Notes: a model not told the origin generated them from the sequence alone. Positions 36,395 to 45,260 are shown, numbered from the stretch's first letter. The stretch: 64,000 nt of DNA from Novosphingobium sp. FKTRR1 (GCF_020404405.1 NZ_JAIZDA010000002.1:1-64000); one strand, 5' to 3'. Numbers and translations are program-made.

Positions 36395-37392
36395 GGGTTT
36401 GGATGAACCGTCGGTGAAGCGACTGTCGCAGGGCCAACGGACGGCTGAACCCGCCCGAGAAAGTCGAGCACTTCGGCCAGCACCCGGCCATCGCGCGCAA
36501 ACGGGCGTGCCAGAACCTTGAGCGGGGCTTCGTGGTTCATGCCTTCAAGCACGACCGCGCGGTGCGGCGCGCCCACCCGGTCGAGCGCGGCGGCGAGCGC
36601 GCGGGTGTTGCGCGGTCGCACCCGGCGATCGTCGGCGCCATGCACCAGCAGCAGCGGCGGGGCGTCGGCATGCGCATGGTTGACCGGTTGGGTTGCGGCA
36701 AGGTCAGCAATATGGCCGAAAGTTGCGGTCGATGCAGGATCGTCGAGCGGCAGGAAATCGGTCGGCGCCGACAGCGCGATAACGGCGCGCAGAGCGGCAG
36801 GCTCCAACCCCACCGCACCCAGCCAGCGCGGATCGAGCGCCAGCATCAGCGCATTGTAACCGCCCGCCGAATGGCCCATCACGGCAATGCGTCCGGGGTC
36901 GAGGCCGTGCCGCGCGGCGTTGTCCACCACCCAGCGCAGCGCCCCCGCGCCATCCTCAAGCATTGCCGGATGCCGCCCTTGCGGCAGCAGGCGATAGCCC
37001 GCCAGTACCACCGCAAAGCCATGGTCAGCCAGCGTGCGGGCGATGAAGCGGTAATCGTGCGGATCGCCGCTCATCCACGCGCCGCCATGGATGAACACGA
37101 CGACCGGCAGCGGATTGTTCAGCGCTCCGGCGGGGCGCCTGGCGGGCACCAGTACTTGCAGCTTTTGCGCAGGGTTCGCACCGAAGCGCGCGGATTCGAC
37201 CAGCCGGACGGTGCGATTTCCGCCGCGCATGATCCGGTCCGCCGCATTGAGCAGGGCCACCGGATTGCGCGACAGCGCGCGCGCAAAGGCCGCATATCCC
37301 ATTCCGCCAACGAGCAAGGGCGCGGCAAATGCCCATTCCGCCCATGCCATGTCGGCCATATCGAAATCGAAAATCGCCAATGCATCCGCCAA
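36388..37392 (-). CDS. Alpha/beta hydrolase (HSL/BD-FAE-like esterase)
   Basis: A 334-residue serine hydrolase with the hormone-sensitive-lipase-type oxyanion motif FIHGGAW (101-106) and nucleophile Ser175 in MGHSAGGYNA; the acid is in LLVHGADDRRV and the histidine in GMNHEAPL. One hydrophobic segment (AFAAPLLVGGMGYAAF) at residues 21-36 may anchor it in the membrane. It is the first gene of the minus-strand run that continues with the M48 protease. The substrate is unknown, probably a short-chain ester. Confidence 0.85.
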   Translation of the reverse strand: MADALAIFDFDMADMAWAEWAFAAPLLVGGMGYAAFARALSRNPVALLNAADRIMRGGNRTVRLVESARFGANPAQKLQVLVPARRPAGALNNPLPVVVFIHGGAWMSGDPHDYRFIARTLADHGFAVVLAGYRLLPQGRHPAMLEDGAGALRWVVDNAARHGLDPGRIAVMGHSAGGYNALMLALDPRWLGAVGLEPAALRAVIALSAPTDFLPLDDPASTATFGHIADLAATQPVNHAHADAPPLLLVHGADDRRVRPRNTRALAAALDRVGAPHRAVVLEGMNHEAPLKVLARPFARDGRVLAEVLDFLGRVQPSVGPATVASPTVHPNPC

Positions 37393-37488
37393 TCGGAAAG
37401 ATCAGCGGCCGGGCTAGCAGTCCTTCGGCGCGGCGCGAAGGGGGATAACACCACGACTTCGCGCCATTTCGGGGGATTTTGGCAAAAC

Positions 37489-38856
37489 TCAGTCGAGCAG
37501 GCGGCGCGCGGCCTTTTCCAGCAGGGCTTCATCGTCGCTGACATCGCCCAGCAGCGCGACATCCCCGCCGGGCAGGCGGCGCACGAGGACAAGCGCGAAC
37601 TCGGCACCCTCCCCGCCCAACTCGCTCAGCGCGCGGATGGGCAGGCGGCGCAGCGGCTCGGCCAGCGATGCCACCCCGCGCGAGGCAGCAGGCTTGTCGG
37701 CTCCGTCGGGCGCGATGTCGGCGCGGCGCAGGCCACGTTCGAGCGTGACCACGCCCTTCAAGCCGCCCGGCGCAGCAGCGAGGTACCCGGCAAGCTCGCC
37801 CGCCTTCAACCCGATGCGGTCGGCATGGCCCAGCGCGCTGGCGTATTCGGTCAGCCTTGTCTTGTCGTAATCGGCACCGAACACCAGCTTGACCAGCGGG
37901 ATCAGCGGCGCCCGTTCCTGCATGACCAGTCCCGCCTCGGCAACGATCCGGGCATATTCATCGGGTGCGCTGCGGGCGGCCAAAGCGAAGTCCCAGGCTC
38001 GGCTGATCGCCGCGTACAAGGCACCGCGCGTGCGGTCCTCGCTCGATCGCGCGGCAGCCGCCAGCGCACGCGCGGCTTCCAGCCATTCGGACAACGGACG
38101 CGCCTTTTCAACCACCTCCGGCTGCCCGATGCCGGGCTCAGACAGGGTGCCAAGGCCGGGAAACGGCACAATCTGGCCTGCATCGACGTCCGCCAGCGCG
38201 AATTCGCCAAGGTCGAGCACCGCCGGCCCATCGGCCCAGCCACCGAGCGGCGGGGCGGGACGGCGACCGATGCTCGGCTCTTCCAGCGCGTTGCCAAGGT
38301 CGAGCAGCAGCGCGTCGGTTGCTTCCTGGTCGGCCAGCTCCTTCCAGTTGATCACGCCATAGATGTAGTCGATCGTGGTATCGTCGGACGAAAACGGCAG
38401 CAGGATGCCGCGATACAGGATCGTGCGGCCACGCTGGTTGACGAACTCCGCTTCGAACCCGATCGGCGCCTGATTGGCGATGATCTGCAGATAATGGTCG
38501 GTGATCCGCGACAGCAGCGACCGGCCCGGCACATCGGTCAGGCGCGCGGGCAGACCTTGGGTGTCGCATTCCTGCGCCAAAGTTTCGCCCAGAAAGACGA
38601 TCGCCGGATCACCAAGGCCACGGTCGAAATGCAACAGCACCGAGTGGTCCGCAAAGTCGGGCAGCGGGCGCTTGAGCACCGCGTCGGCCGACGGGAAGGC
38701 AGCCTTGCCCAACAACGCGGCCCAGTAATTGTAGGCGCGCACCTGCATGCGCCGTTCATCGGCAACAGGCGCCGTCGGCGGGCTGATCTCGATAGCGAGG
38801 TCGGTATCCTCGGTCGCTTCGCGCGAGTCGGCGCGGTTATCGTGAAGACTGTCCAT
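37489..38856 (-). CDS. PAS-like domain protein of unknown function
   Basis: A 455-residue protein. Residues ~35-180 read like a degenerate PAS domain (AYNYWAALLGKAAFPSADAV, then DHSVLLHFDRGLGDPAIVFLG, SRITDHYLQIIANQAP and ILLPFSSDDTTIDYIYGVINW), of the kind found in alphaproteobacterial regulatory proteins. The rest is Ala/Leu-rich, with no kinase, cyclase or DNA-binding motif. It may be a sensory adaptor. The ATG at 38856 (MDSLHDN) is preferred; an in-frame start at 38889 adds 11 residues. Confidence 0.65.
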   Translation of the reverse strand: MDSLHDNRADSREATEDTDLAIEISPPTAPVADERRMQVRAYNYWAALLGKAAFPSADAVLKRPLPDFADHSVLLHFDRGLGDPAIVFLGETLAQECDTQGLPARLTDVPGRSLLSRITDHYLQIIANQAPIGFEAEFVNQRGRTILYRGILLPFSSDDTTIDYIYGVINWKELADQEATDALLLDLGNALEEPSIGRRPAPPLGGWADGPAVLDLGEFALADVDAGQIVPFPGLGTLSEPGIGQPEVVEKARPLSEWLEAARALAAAARSSEDRTRGALYAAISRAWDFALAARSAPDEYARIVAEAGLVMQERAPLIPLVKLVFGADYDKTRLTEYASALGHADRIGLKAGELAGYLAAAPGGLKGVVTLERGLRRADIAPDGADKPAASRGVASLAEPLRRLPIRALSELGGEGAEFALVLVRRLPGGDVALLGDVSDDEALLEKAARRLLD

Positions 38857-38942
38857 TGGTAGGCCGTTCCTTGCCACGCTCGTCGCCAACCCTTGTGGCG
38901 CAACATGGTAAAGAAGACGTGAAGTTGCGCCGCGACTTTAGC

Positions 38943-39866
38943 TCAGGTCAATTGGTGCGAAATGCGGGCAGCAATTGCTTCGGCCTTGGCGATCAGTTGC
39001 AAGGCAATGTCACGGTGGAGCAATTCCGCCATCTTTCCATTGACCCGCAGCGCTCCGCGACCGGCATTGGCTGGATCGGCGAAGGCGGCAACAATCGCGC
39101 GCGCTTCGTCAATCGCAGCAGCATCGGGCGCGAACACCCGATTCGCGATTGCCAATTGGGCCGGGTGGATCAGTGTCTTGCCGTCAAAGCCGAAATCGCG
39201 CGCTTGTGTGCATTCGTCCTCCAGCCGCGCCGCATCGTCGATGGCGTTGCAAACGCCGTCCAGCACCAGCAAGCCATTGGCGCGCGCGGCCAGGACCGCC
39301 TGCACCAGCACCGGCACGAACGCGGCCCGGCCCGGCAACTGGGCGATGCCGGTGTCCTTGGCCAGATCGTTGAGCCCGAGCACGAACCCCGCCAAACGCG
39401 TGGTCGCGGCCATCGCGGCGATCCGCTCAAGCGCCAATACCGCGCGCGGCGTTTCGATCATCACCCACAGCGCAACCGCGGCGGGATAGCCAGCCGCGTC
39501 CATGGCCTGCGACAATGCGGCGATGTCGTCTGGCGAATCGACTTTGGGCGCCAGCACCGCGTCGAGCGGCGCGTCGGCCAGCCCGGTCAGGTCGGCCGCG
39601 CCCCATGGCGTAGACAGCGCATTGATCCGCCCGATCAGGCGCCGGTGGCCGAAACCGCCCGCCTTCGCCTCGGCAACCAGCGCGGTGCGCGCAGTATCCT
39701 TGGCTTCGGGCGCCACGGCATCTTCCAGATCGAGCGCGACCGCATCGGTATCGAGTTCGCGCGCCTTGGCCATCGCACGGGCGTTGCTGGCGGGCATGTA
39801 CAGCACCGAACGCAAGGGGGCCGCGCCGGCCACAAGTGTCGAAGCAGGATTATCAAGGCTGGCCAT
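38943..39866 (-). CDS. CitE-like CoA ester lyase
   Basis: A 307-residue TIM-barrel lyase of the HpcH/HpaI-citrate lyase beta family. Catalytic and metal residues are visible: ALDLEDAV (Glu48/Asp49), LIGRIN (Arg80), MIETPRAV (Glu138) and FDGKTLIHP. Stand-alone CitE-like proteins cleave or hydrolyse malyl-, methylmalyl- or citramalyl-CoA esters; the exact substrate is not readable. It overlaps the MFS gene by 14 bases, the last member of a four-gene operon. Confidence 0.85.
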   Translation of the reverse strand: MASLDNPASTLVAGAAPLRSVLYMPASNARAMAKARELDTDAVALDLEDAVAPEAKDTARTALVAEAKAGGFGHRRLIGRINALSTPWGAADLTGLADAPLDAVLAPKVDSPDDIAALSQAMDAAGYPAAVALWVMIETPRAVLALERIAAMAATTRLAGFVLGLNDLAKDTGIAQLPGRAAFVPVLVQAVLAARANGLLVLDGVCNAIDDAARLEDECTQARDFGFDGKTLIHPAQLAIANRVFAPDAAAIDEARAIVAAFADPANAGRGALRVNGKMAELLHRDIALQLIAKAEAIAARISHQLT

Positions 39867-41115
39867 GCAAAGTCTCTCCCGGTTCGATGCGTCCTTCTTC
39901 GCGCGTCGGCATCGGCGCGAACAGGCGCAGCAGCAGTGTTGCCGCCATCCACAGCGCCGCCCAATACAGCGCGCCGGTGGTGCTCAGTCTGTCGGCAACG
40001 CTGCCCCAGCCCCATGCTCCCAGCGCCATGCCGCCAAAGGTGACCGACTGGTAGATCGACAGGCAGCGCGCCAATATCGTTTCGGGCGAGCGCATCTGCA
40101 TCGCCACGTTCAGGCTCGTCATCGCCAGAATCCAGCCAGCCCCGCCCAGCAACGCCGCCACCAACCCGACATCGAGCGCGCGGCTTTGCGCAACCAGCAG
40201 CAGCGCCGTGACAAATGCCACGGTCCCCGCGGAAACCACCGCCTCGCTGCCAAACCGGCGGCGCAGCTTGCTGACCCACAATGCCGCCGTGATCGAGCCG
40301 GTGCCGAATGCACCCAGCATCAGGCCATAGGCGATCTCGGAACCCTTGATCTGCTGGCGCACCAGCACCGGCAGCAGCGCCTGAAACGCCGCAGCGCCAA
40401 AGCCGAACAAAGCGCCGCGCAGCAATACCTTGCGGATCGGCTGCGAGCGCAAACAGAAGGCCAGACCTTCGCCGATCGCCTGCCCGATGGGCTGGCGGTG
40501 TTGCGGGGTCGGCGGCATTTCCGGGTGCCAGCGCGCCAGCACCACGATCATCGCAAGATAGCTGACCGCGTTGATCGCGAACGCCAGACTGACGCTCCAC
40601 AACGACAGGATAAGGCCGCCGAGTGCCGGGCCTACGCTGCGCGCCACATTGAACGATATGGCGTTGAGCGAAATCGCCTGCGGCAGTTCGCTGCGATCGA
40701 CCTGCAGGCGGACCGAGGCCTGCCATGCCGGGCCGTTGAGCGCGGTGCCGATGCCAACCAGCAGCGTCAGGGCGAGCAGATTTGCCGGGGTCAGCCACCC
40801 GGCATAGCCGACCAGCGCCAGCACCGCCGAGACGACCAGCATGCCGATCTGCGCCGCCAGCATCACCAGCCGCCGGTCGAACGCGTCGGCCAGCGCGCCC
40901 GCCACCGTGCCGAACAACAGGATCGGGATGGTGGCAGAGGCTTGCACCAGCGCGACCGGCAGGTGGCTGGTGGTCAGTTCGGTCATCGCCCAGGCCGCCG
41001 CGACCGCCTGAATCACCGAGCCAACGTTGGATGCCATGTTGGCAATCCAGATCGCACGAAATATGGGAAAACGGAACGGGCCCAGCGCGCCGCCCGGTTG
41101 CAGCGCCGACTTCAC
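39853..41115 (-). CDS. MFS transporter (MFS_3/EntS-like)
   Basis: A 420-residue major facilitator with about 12 membrane segments. MFS_3-type features include RAIWIANMASNVGSVIQAVAAAWAM at the start, GALADAFDRRLVMLAAQ (loop 2-3 motif A) and SISFNVARSVGPALGG. Relatives export siderophores or act as putative drug or metabolite exporters. It overlaps the DUF2141 gene by ATGA and the CitE-like gene at its end, so it is inside the sterol desaturase operon. The substrate is unknown. Confidence 0.85.
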   Translation of the reverse strand: MKSALQPGGALGPFRFPIFRAIWIANMASNVGSVIQAVAAAWAMTELTTSHLPVALVQASATIPILLFGTVAGALADAFDRRLVMLAAQIGMLVVSAVLALVGYAGWLTPANLLALTLLVGIGTALNGPAWQASVRLQVDRSELPQAISLNAISFNVARSVGPALGGLILSLWSVSLAFAINAVSYLAMIVVLARWHPEMPPTPQHRQPIGQAIGEGLAFCLRSQPIRKVLLRGALFGFGAAAFQALLPVLVRQQIKGSEIAYGLMLGAFGTGSITAALWVSKLRRRFGSEAVVSAGTVAFVTALLLVAQSRALDVGLVAALLGGAGWILAMTSLNVAMQMRSPETILARCLSIYQSVTFGGMALGAWGWGSVADRLSTTGALYWAALWMAATLLLRLFAPMPTREEGRIEPGETLHGQP

Positions 41116-41585
41116 AACAGATAGCGGACCTTGATCGGGGTCACCAAGGCCGCTTCGCCCAGCGGAAACTCTGCGGCATCGAAGCGTGGCGGCCCGAAGC
41201 GGATCGGCGCATCGCGCGAAAATCCGAAGCCCTCGCGCGGGACCATCAGCACTTTGTCCATTCGGCCATTGGCGTTCTCGTCATGGAACAGCGCGATGGC
41301 GTAACGGCCGGGCAGCACATGGCGGAACACCACGCTGGGCCCGTCGGCGGCCGTGGCGGTGACGTGGCGGGCCTGCGGGTCTTTCTGGCAGTCGGGGAAC
41401 GTGATCGGGTCGGCGGTCAGGCAGGCCTGAATCAGCCCCCGCGTCGAGCGCAGCCCCTCGATATCGACGGTCACGGTAGATGGCGAGGGCATCGTCGCAC
41501 CGCCCAGCAGGGGCGCCGTCGCACCCAGCAGTGCAGAAGCGGCAGCACGGCGGGTCTTGCGCCAGTGGCGGGCGGGAAGGGTCAT
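41112..41585 (-). CDS. DUF2141 exported protein
   Basis: A 157-residue secreted protein. The N-terminus has a twin-Arg-like basic start and hydrophobic segment (RRAAASALLGATAPLLGGA). The DUF2141 domain follows: VTVDIEGLRSTRGLIQACLT, VFRHVLPGRYAIALFHDENANGRMD and GFGFSRDAP. It probably has a transthyretin/beta-sandwich-like fold; the family has no known function. It overlaps both neighbours by ATGA. In related bacteria DUF2141 genes sit next to carotenoid or sterol-desaturase-type hydroxylase genes, as here. Confidence 0.85.
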   Translation of the reverse strand: MTLPARHWRKTRRAAASALLGATAPLLGGATMPSPSTVTVDIEGLRSTRGLIQACLTADPITFPDCQKDPQARHVTATAADGPSVVFRHVLPGRYAIALFHDENANGRMDKVLMVPREGFGFSRDAPIRFGPPRFDAAEFPLGEAALVTPIKVRYLL

Positions 41586-42325
41586 GGTGCCGAAAGTCCC
41601 TTGTCGGTGCCGCACAAGCGGTCCCAGAAGCGGAAATAGAGGCCGTAGTTGCAGCGGTACAACTCGTGATGGCGGTGATGATGGCTGGCGGTGATCAGCC
41701 AGTTGCCGATGCGCGAATGGACGATCCAGCGCGGAAACATCTCCCACCCCATGTGGTTGGTCACGCCCATCACGGTCATGATCAGCAGCACAAGGCCCAG
41801 CATCCCGATGTGGATCGGGATCACGAACACCAGCGCGGGCACAAACAGGCCGACGACGGCGGCCTCGACCGGATGGAAGTTCATCGCTGCCCACGCGGTC
41901 GGCGGACGGCTGGCATGGTGGATGGCGTGGATACGGCGGAACACGGTCGGCCGGTGCATCCAGCGGTGCGTCCAATAGAACCAGCTATCGTGCAGGAACA
42001 GGTAAAGCAGCAACGAAACCGGCATCCACCACAGCGGCAGTGCATGCGGATCGGCATAGATGCGAGTCCAGCCATGGCGCTGCCAGCCCCAGGCGACAAC
42101 GCCCGCAGGCACGCCATAGATCGCAGCCGAGGCCAGACTCCAGCCGATTTCGCGGCGGATCTGCTGCCCGAGGCCAGCATAGTGGCCGGGCCGCACGCGC
42201 GCGGTAAGCGCCGCAAACAGGCCGCTGGTGGCCAGATAGCGCACGGCGACAATGATCGTCATCGCCAATGCCGACAGTGCCAGACCATCGGCACCTGTGC
42301 TGGAAAGGGAAATGGCGCTCGGCAT
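41582..42325 (-). CDS. Sterol desaturase/fatty acid hydroxylase superfamily protein
   Basis: A 247-residue integral membrane di-iron enzyme. The histidine motifs are complete: HDSWFYWTHRWMH (112-124), HAIHH (133-137) and HHHRHHE (215-221), between five or six membrane segments. Members hydroxylate or desaturate lipids, sterols or carotenoids; carotenoid or fatty-acid hydroxylation is plausible in a sphingomonad, but the substrate is not readable. It heads an operon with the DUF2141, MFS and CitE-like genes. Confidence 0.9.
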   Translation of the reverse strand: MPSAISLSSTGADGLALSALAMTIIVAVRYLATSGLFAALTARVRPGHYAGLGQQIRREIGWSLASAAIYGVPAGVVAWGWQRHGWTRIYADPHALPLWWMPVSLLLYLFLHDSWFYWTHRWMHRPTVFRRIHAIHHASRPPTAWAAMNFHPVEAAVVGLFVPALVFVIPIHIGMLGLVLLIMTVMGVTNHMGWEMFPRWIVHSRIGNWLITASHHHRHHELYRCNYGLYFRFWDRLCGTDKGLSAP

Positions 42326-42454
42326 CGTGGCTGCCCTTTAGGTCAAAATGACCAGAAGGGACAGCATCTTGATGACCGAGCGCCGCATTTCATGCGCGCC
42401 CTGCCGCCTTGGCAGCAGCCTTGGTCGATACCATGGCCGGCGAGGCACTTGCTA

Positions 42455-43900
42455 TCAGACGGCGCGACGCACCTTGTTGCGGTGCTGGCCGACCGTGTTG
42501 GGGCCACGCGGACGGAAAAAGCGCTTGGCCTGACCTTCGGCACCCTCGCGGTCGGTGCGCGGAGCGTCGCCTGCAGGACGCTCGCCACGCGGCGCGCTGG
42601 TGCGCGGACGGTCGTCGTGCTGCTTGCGCTCGTCACCGCGCGGCGGACCGCTGCGACGCTGCGGCTGCTGGCGATTGCGATCGCCGCGATCGCGGTGCAC
42701 GCGCTCTTCGCTGGCCGGACGCGGGGTTGGTGCGGGCAGGCGCGCCGCTTCGGCCTGGAAGCCTTCGGGCAGCGGCAACGGCGCCAGCTTCACGCCGGTC
42801 AGCTTCTCGATGTCACGCATGTAGGCCTTTTCATCGGGCGCACACAGGCTGATCGCGACACCATCGGCGCCGGCACGCGCGGTGCGGCCGATGCGGTGAA
42901 CGTACTGTTCGGCCACGTTGGGCAGTTCGAAGTTGATGACGTGGCTAACGCCCGTCACGTCGATCCCGCGTGCGGCAATGTCGGTTGCGACCAGCACCGG
43001 GCAGGCACCCTGGCGGAACGCTTCCAGCGCGGCGGTGCGCTGGGCTTGCGTCTTGTTGCCGTGGATGGCGCGGGCGTCGATCCCGGCGGCCCCCAGATGG
43101 CGGGCAACACGGTCGGCGCCATGCTTGGTGCGGGTGAACACGATGGCGCGTTCCAGCGACTTGTCGGCCAGCATCGCGCGCAGGCGCAAGCTCAGCAGAC
43201 CCTGCTTTTCGGCCTGATTGACGAACGTGACGTACTGTTCGACACGCTCGGCGGTGGTGGCCTGCGGGGCCACTTCGACGCGCACCGGGTTCTTGATGAA
43301 CTGGCGACCCAGTTCCTCGATCGACTTGGGCATCGTGGCCGAGAAGAACAGGCTCTGGCGCTTGGCCGGCAGCATGTTGGCCACCCGCTTGAGCGCGTGG
43401 ATGAAGCCGAGGTCCATCATCTGGTCGGCTTCGTCGAGCACGAAGATCTCGACCCGGCCAAGAGTCAGCGCGCGGTTGTCGATCAGGTCAAGCAGACGGC
43501 CGGGCGTTGCCACCAGAATGTCGGTGCCCGTCGTCAGGCGGCGCGCCTGCTTGTTGATGGGAATGCCACCGAACACGCAATCGACCTGCAGGTTCAGGTT
43601 GCGGGCATAGCCCTTCATGTTGTCGGCAATCTGCGCGGCCAGTTCGCGGGTCGGCGAAAGCACCAGCATGCGGCACGAAGCCGGCTTGCGCGGGGTCGGA
43701 TCGGCGGCCAGCCGGTGCAGCGAAGGCAGCGCAAAGGCAGCGGTCTTGCCGGTGCCGGTCTGGGCGATGCCCAGCAGGTCGCGCCCTTCGAGCAGCGCTG
43801 GAATGGAATCGCGCTGGATCGGGGTGGGATCGGTGTAGCCCTTGGTGGCCAGAGCGCGCAAAATGGGCTCGGCAAGGCCGAGGTCAGAAAAATAGGACAT
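42455..43900 (-). CDS. rhlE: DEAD-box RNA helicase (RhlE type)
   Basis: A 481-residue ATP-dependent RNA helicase: Q motif GYTDPTPIQ, Walker A AQTGTGKT (46-53), DEAD (156-159), SAT (187-189), and motif VI HRIGRTAR. A long basic C-terminal tail (~390-481) rich in Arg, Gly, Asp and Pro is typical of RhlE proteins and binds RNA. Likely roles are ribosome assembly and RNA turnover, often cold-induced. The 317-base upstream region is described separately. Confidence 0.92.
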   Translation of the reverse strand: MSYFSDLGLAEPILRALATKGYTDPTPIQRDSIPALLEGRDLLGIAQTGTGKTAAFALPSLHRLAADPTPRKPASCRMLVLSPTRELAAQIADNMKGYARNLNLQVDCVFGGIPINKQARRLTTGTDILVATPGRLLDLIDNRALTLGRVEIFVLDEADQMMDLGFIHALKRVANMLPAKRQSLFFSATMPKSIEELGRQFIKNPVRVEVAPQATTAERVEQYVTFVNQAEKQGLLSLRLRAMLADKSLERAIVFTRTKHGADRVARHLGAAGIDARAIHGNKTQAQRTAALEAFRQGACPVLVATDIAARGIDVTGVSHVINFELPNVAEQYVHRIGRTARAGADGVAISLCAPDEKAYMRDIEKLTGVKLAPLPLPEGFQAEAARLPAPTPRPASEERVHRDRGDRNRQQPQRRSGPPRGDERKQHDDRPRTSAPRGERPAGDAPRTDREGAEGQAKRFFRPRGPNTVGQHRNKVRRAV

Positions 43901-44217
43901 GAGAAGCCAATGCTTTCAATGGGCGCACGCCAAGAAGCCTGCGCGGCAGGGGTCGTTCGAAGCGACCCGTGCGTGAAGGGGAAGCGGCGGAACGACATCC
44001 GTTCGACCGGGGCGGATCGCGCCGTGAAATCGGCGGAACTCACGCTAGCCCGGGCCTGTGGCGCATTACGCCATCGGAGCCGTCGCAGGCCCTCTAGTCG
44101 CTGCAGCGCACAAATGCAAGAAAATTACGCTCAACTTTGGTGTTGATACGCAAACTGGCTTGTTCGGAAGTGGCGACGCGGCCATTGTCCGCGCCGTCCT
44201 CTCTTTGGAACACGCGC
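43901..44217. other. Intergenic region, divergent, no gene seen
   Basis: This 317-base stretch separates the RhlE helicase (minus) from the DUF1289 gene (plus). It contains a G+C-rich section near the helicase that could be its 5' leader and a short A-rich section (CAAGAAAATTACGCTC, 44117-44132) nearer the DUF1289 gene. I see no convincing promoter boxes, RNA gene or repeat. Confidence 0.5.
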
Positions 44218-44421
44218 TTGTCCGATGAAGCTGCCAGCGAGCCGGTTAGTCCCTGCACCGGCGTCTGCACAATCGATCCGGTCGCGCGGACGTGCCTTGG
44301 CTGTGCGCGGACGCTTGCCGAAATCGAGCGTTGGTTCGGCGCGACGCGGGCCGAGCGTCAGGCTATCCTGCGCGCGGTCGCGGGGCGGAAAGCCCTTGCC
44401 GATGCAGCGGGTGGTGGCTAA
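44218..44421 (+). CDS. DUF1289 protein (small Fe-S/zinc-like cysteine motif)
   Basis: A 67-residue protein of the DUF1289 family, marked by SPCTGVCTIDPVARTCLGCARTLAEIERW: four closely placed cysteines in a CxxxC...CxxC pattern suggest a metal-binding site. The TTG at 44218 is chosen because GGA at 44207-44209 lies eight bases ahead and the product begins naturally (MSDEAASEP); a longer frame opens at TTG 44137. Function is unknown. Its stop lies inside a small hairpin just upstream of the riboswitch. Confidence 0.7.
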   Translation: MSDEAASEPVSPCTGVCTIDPVARTCLGCARTLAEIERWFGATRAERQAILRAVAGRKALADAAGGG

Positions 44422-44432
44422 AGCCACCGCAC

Positions 44433-44510
44433 GTCACTTGGGGAGTAGCCACCGCTCAGGCGGTCCATCCGCGTCAACATGCTTGGTCGAGAGACCATGG
44501 CGCAGGCAAA
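44433..44510 (+). promoter_or_regulatory. yybP-ykoY manganese riboswitch
   Basis: The leader of the GDT1-family gene carries both invariant loops of the yybP-ykoY aptamer: GGGGAGTAG at 44440-44448 and CGTCAACATGC at 44472-44482. Between and after them are complementary segments, including a GGTC-GAGA-GACC hairpin (44485-44496), and the conserved 3' GCAGGC at 44502-44507 that closes the four-way junction. This riboswitch binds Mn2+ and turns on manganese exporters, including TMEM165/GDT1 family genes. About 140 bases follow before the start codon and should contain the expression platform. Confidence 0.8.
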
Positions 44511-44649
44511 ATGGTATTCCGAGGCAGCCTCTATCGGCCAGCCTCAGGCCATTTCGGGCAAGACCAATGATCGATGGCCATTCGTCCTTGCCGGGCGAGA
44601 ATGGTCCTTCGGTTGTTGTCTTGCATTCGCCCGGCTCAGGAATGTCCCG

Positions 44650-45222
44650 ATGATCGAAGCGCTCACCACCTCCACCGCCATCGTTGCGCTCGCCGAAATC
44701 GGCGACAAGACACAATTGCTGGCGATCGTCCTTGCCACCCGTTTCCGCAAGCCATGGCCGGTGATCGGCGGCATTCTGGTGGCAACCCTCGCCAACCACT
44801 TCCTCGCCGCACTTGTCGGCGCGACCGCAGCATCGTTCCTCGACAGCACCTGGTTCCGCGCCGCCGTGGCCGTGGGCTTCATCGCGATGGGCCTGTGGAC
44901 GCTGGTACCCGACAAGCTGGACGACGATGATGGTACGGCGGGTGTTTCACGGCACGGAGCATTCCTGACGACGCTCGTGGCCTTCTTTCTGGTCGAGATG
45001 GGCGACAAGACGCAAATCGCCACGATCGGCCTTGGCGCACGGTTCCACGATGCCATTGCCGTCACCATCGGCACCACGCTGGGCATGATGCTGGCCAACG
45101 TCCCGGCGGTGTTCCTGGGTGAAGGACTGGTGCGGCGCGTCCCGCTCAATGTCGTGCGCATGGTTGCGGCGGCGCTGTTCATCGTGCTTGGTGGCTGGCT
45201 GCTGTGGCATGTTCTGACCTGA
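44650..45222 (+). CDS. GDT1/TMEM165 family (UPF0016) cation exporter
   Basis: A 190-residue membrane protein with six predicted helices and the duplicated family motif E-x-G-D-K-T: EIGDKTQ (16-22) and EMGDKTQ (116-122). Bacterial and eukaryotic members move Mn2+ (and Ca2+) out of the cytoplasm; bacterial ones such as MneA/MntX are manganese exporters. The ATG at 44650 has AGGAA (44638-44642) at the right spacing; the frame stays open upstream only through the riboswitch leader. The manganese riboswitch in front makes manganese export the most likely job. Confidence 0.88.
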   Translation: MIEALTTSTAIVALAEIGDKTQLLAIVLATRFRKPWPVIGGILVATLANHFLAALVGATAASFLDSTWFRAAVAVGFIAMGLWTLVPDKLDDDDGTAGVSRHGAFLTTLVAFFLVEMGDKTQIATIGLGARFHDAIAVTIGTTLGMMLANVPAVFLGEGLVRRVPLNVVRMVAAALFIVLGGWLLWHVLT

Positions 45223-45236
45223 TTACCGCCACGATG

Positions 45237-45260
45237 GGCGGGGCCTGATCAGGCCCCGCC
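45237..45260. terminator. 24-bp perfect palindrome between convergent genes
   Basis: A perfectly self-complementary 24-bp G+C-rich sequence centred at 45248/45249 lies 15 bases after the GDT1 gene and contains the mmcB stop codon. It can terminate in both directions, though neither side has a strong T-run. Confidence 0.55.

Noticed and set aside
41480..44146. An 888-codon open frame on the plus strand across the sterol desaturase and helicase genes
   Set aside because: It runs antisense through several well-supported genes and their intergenic gaps and contains no recognisable domain.
44413..44428. GGTGGC-TAAA-GCCACC hairpin as terminator of the DUF1289 gene
   Set aside because: It spans the stop codon but has no following T-run; it is more likely incidental or part of the leader upstream of the riboswitch.
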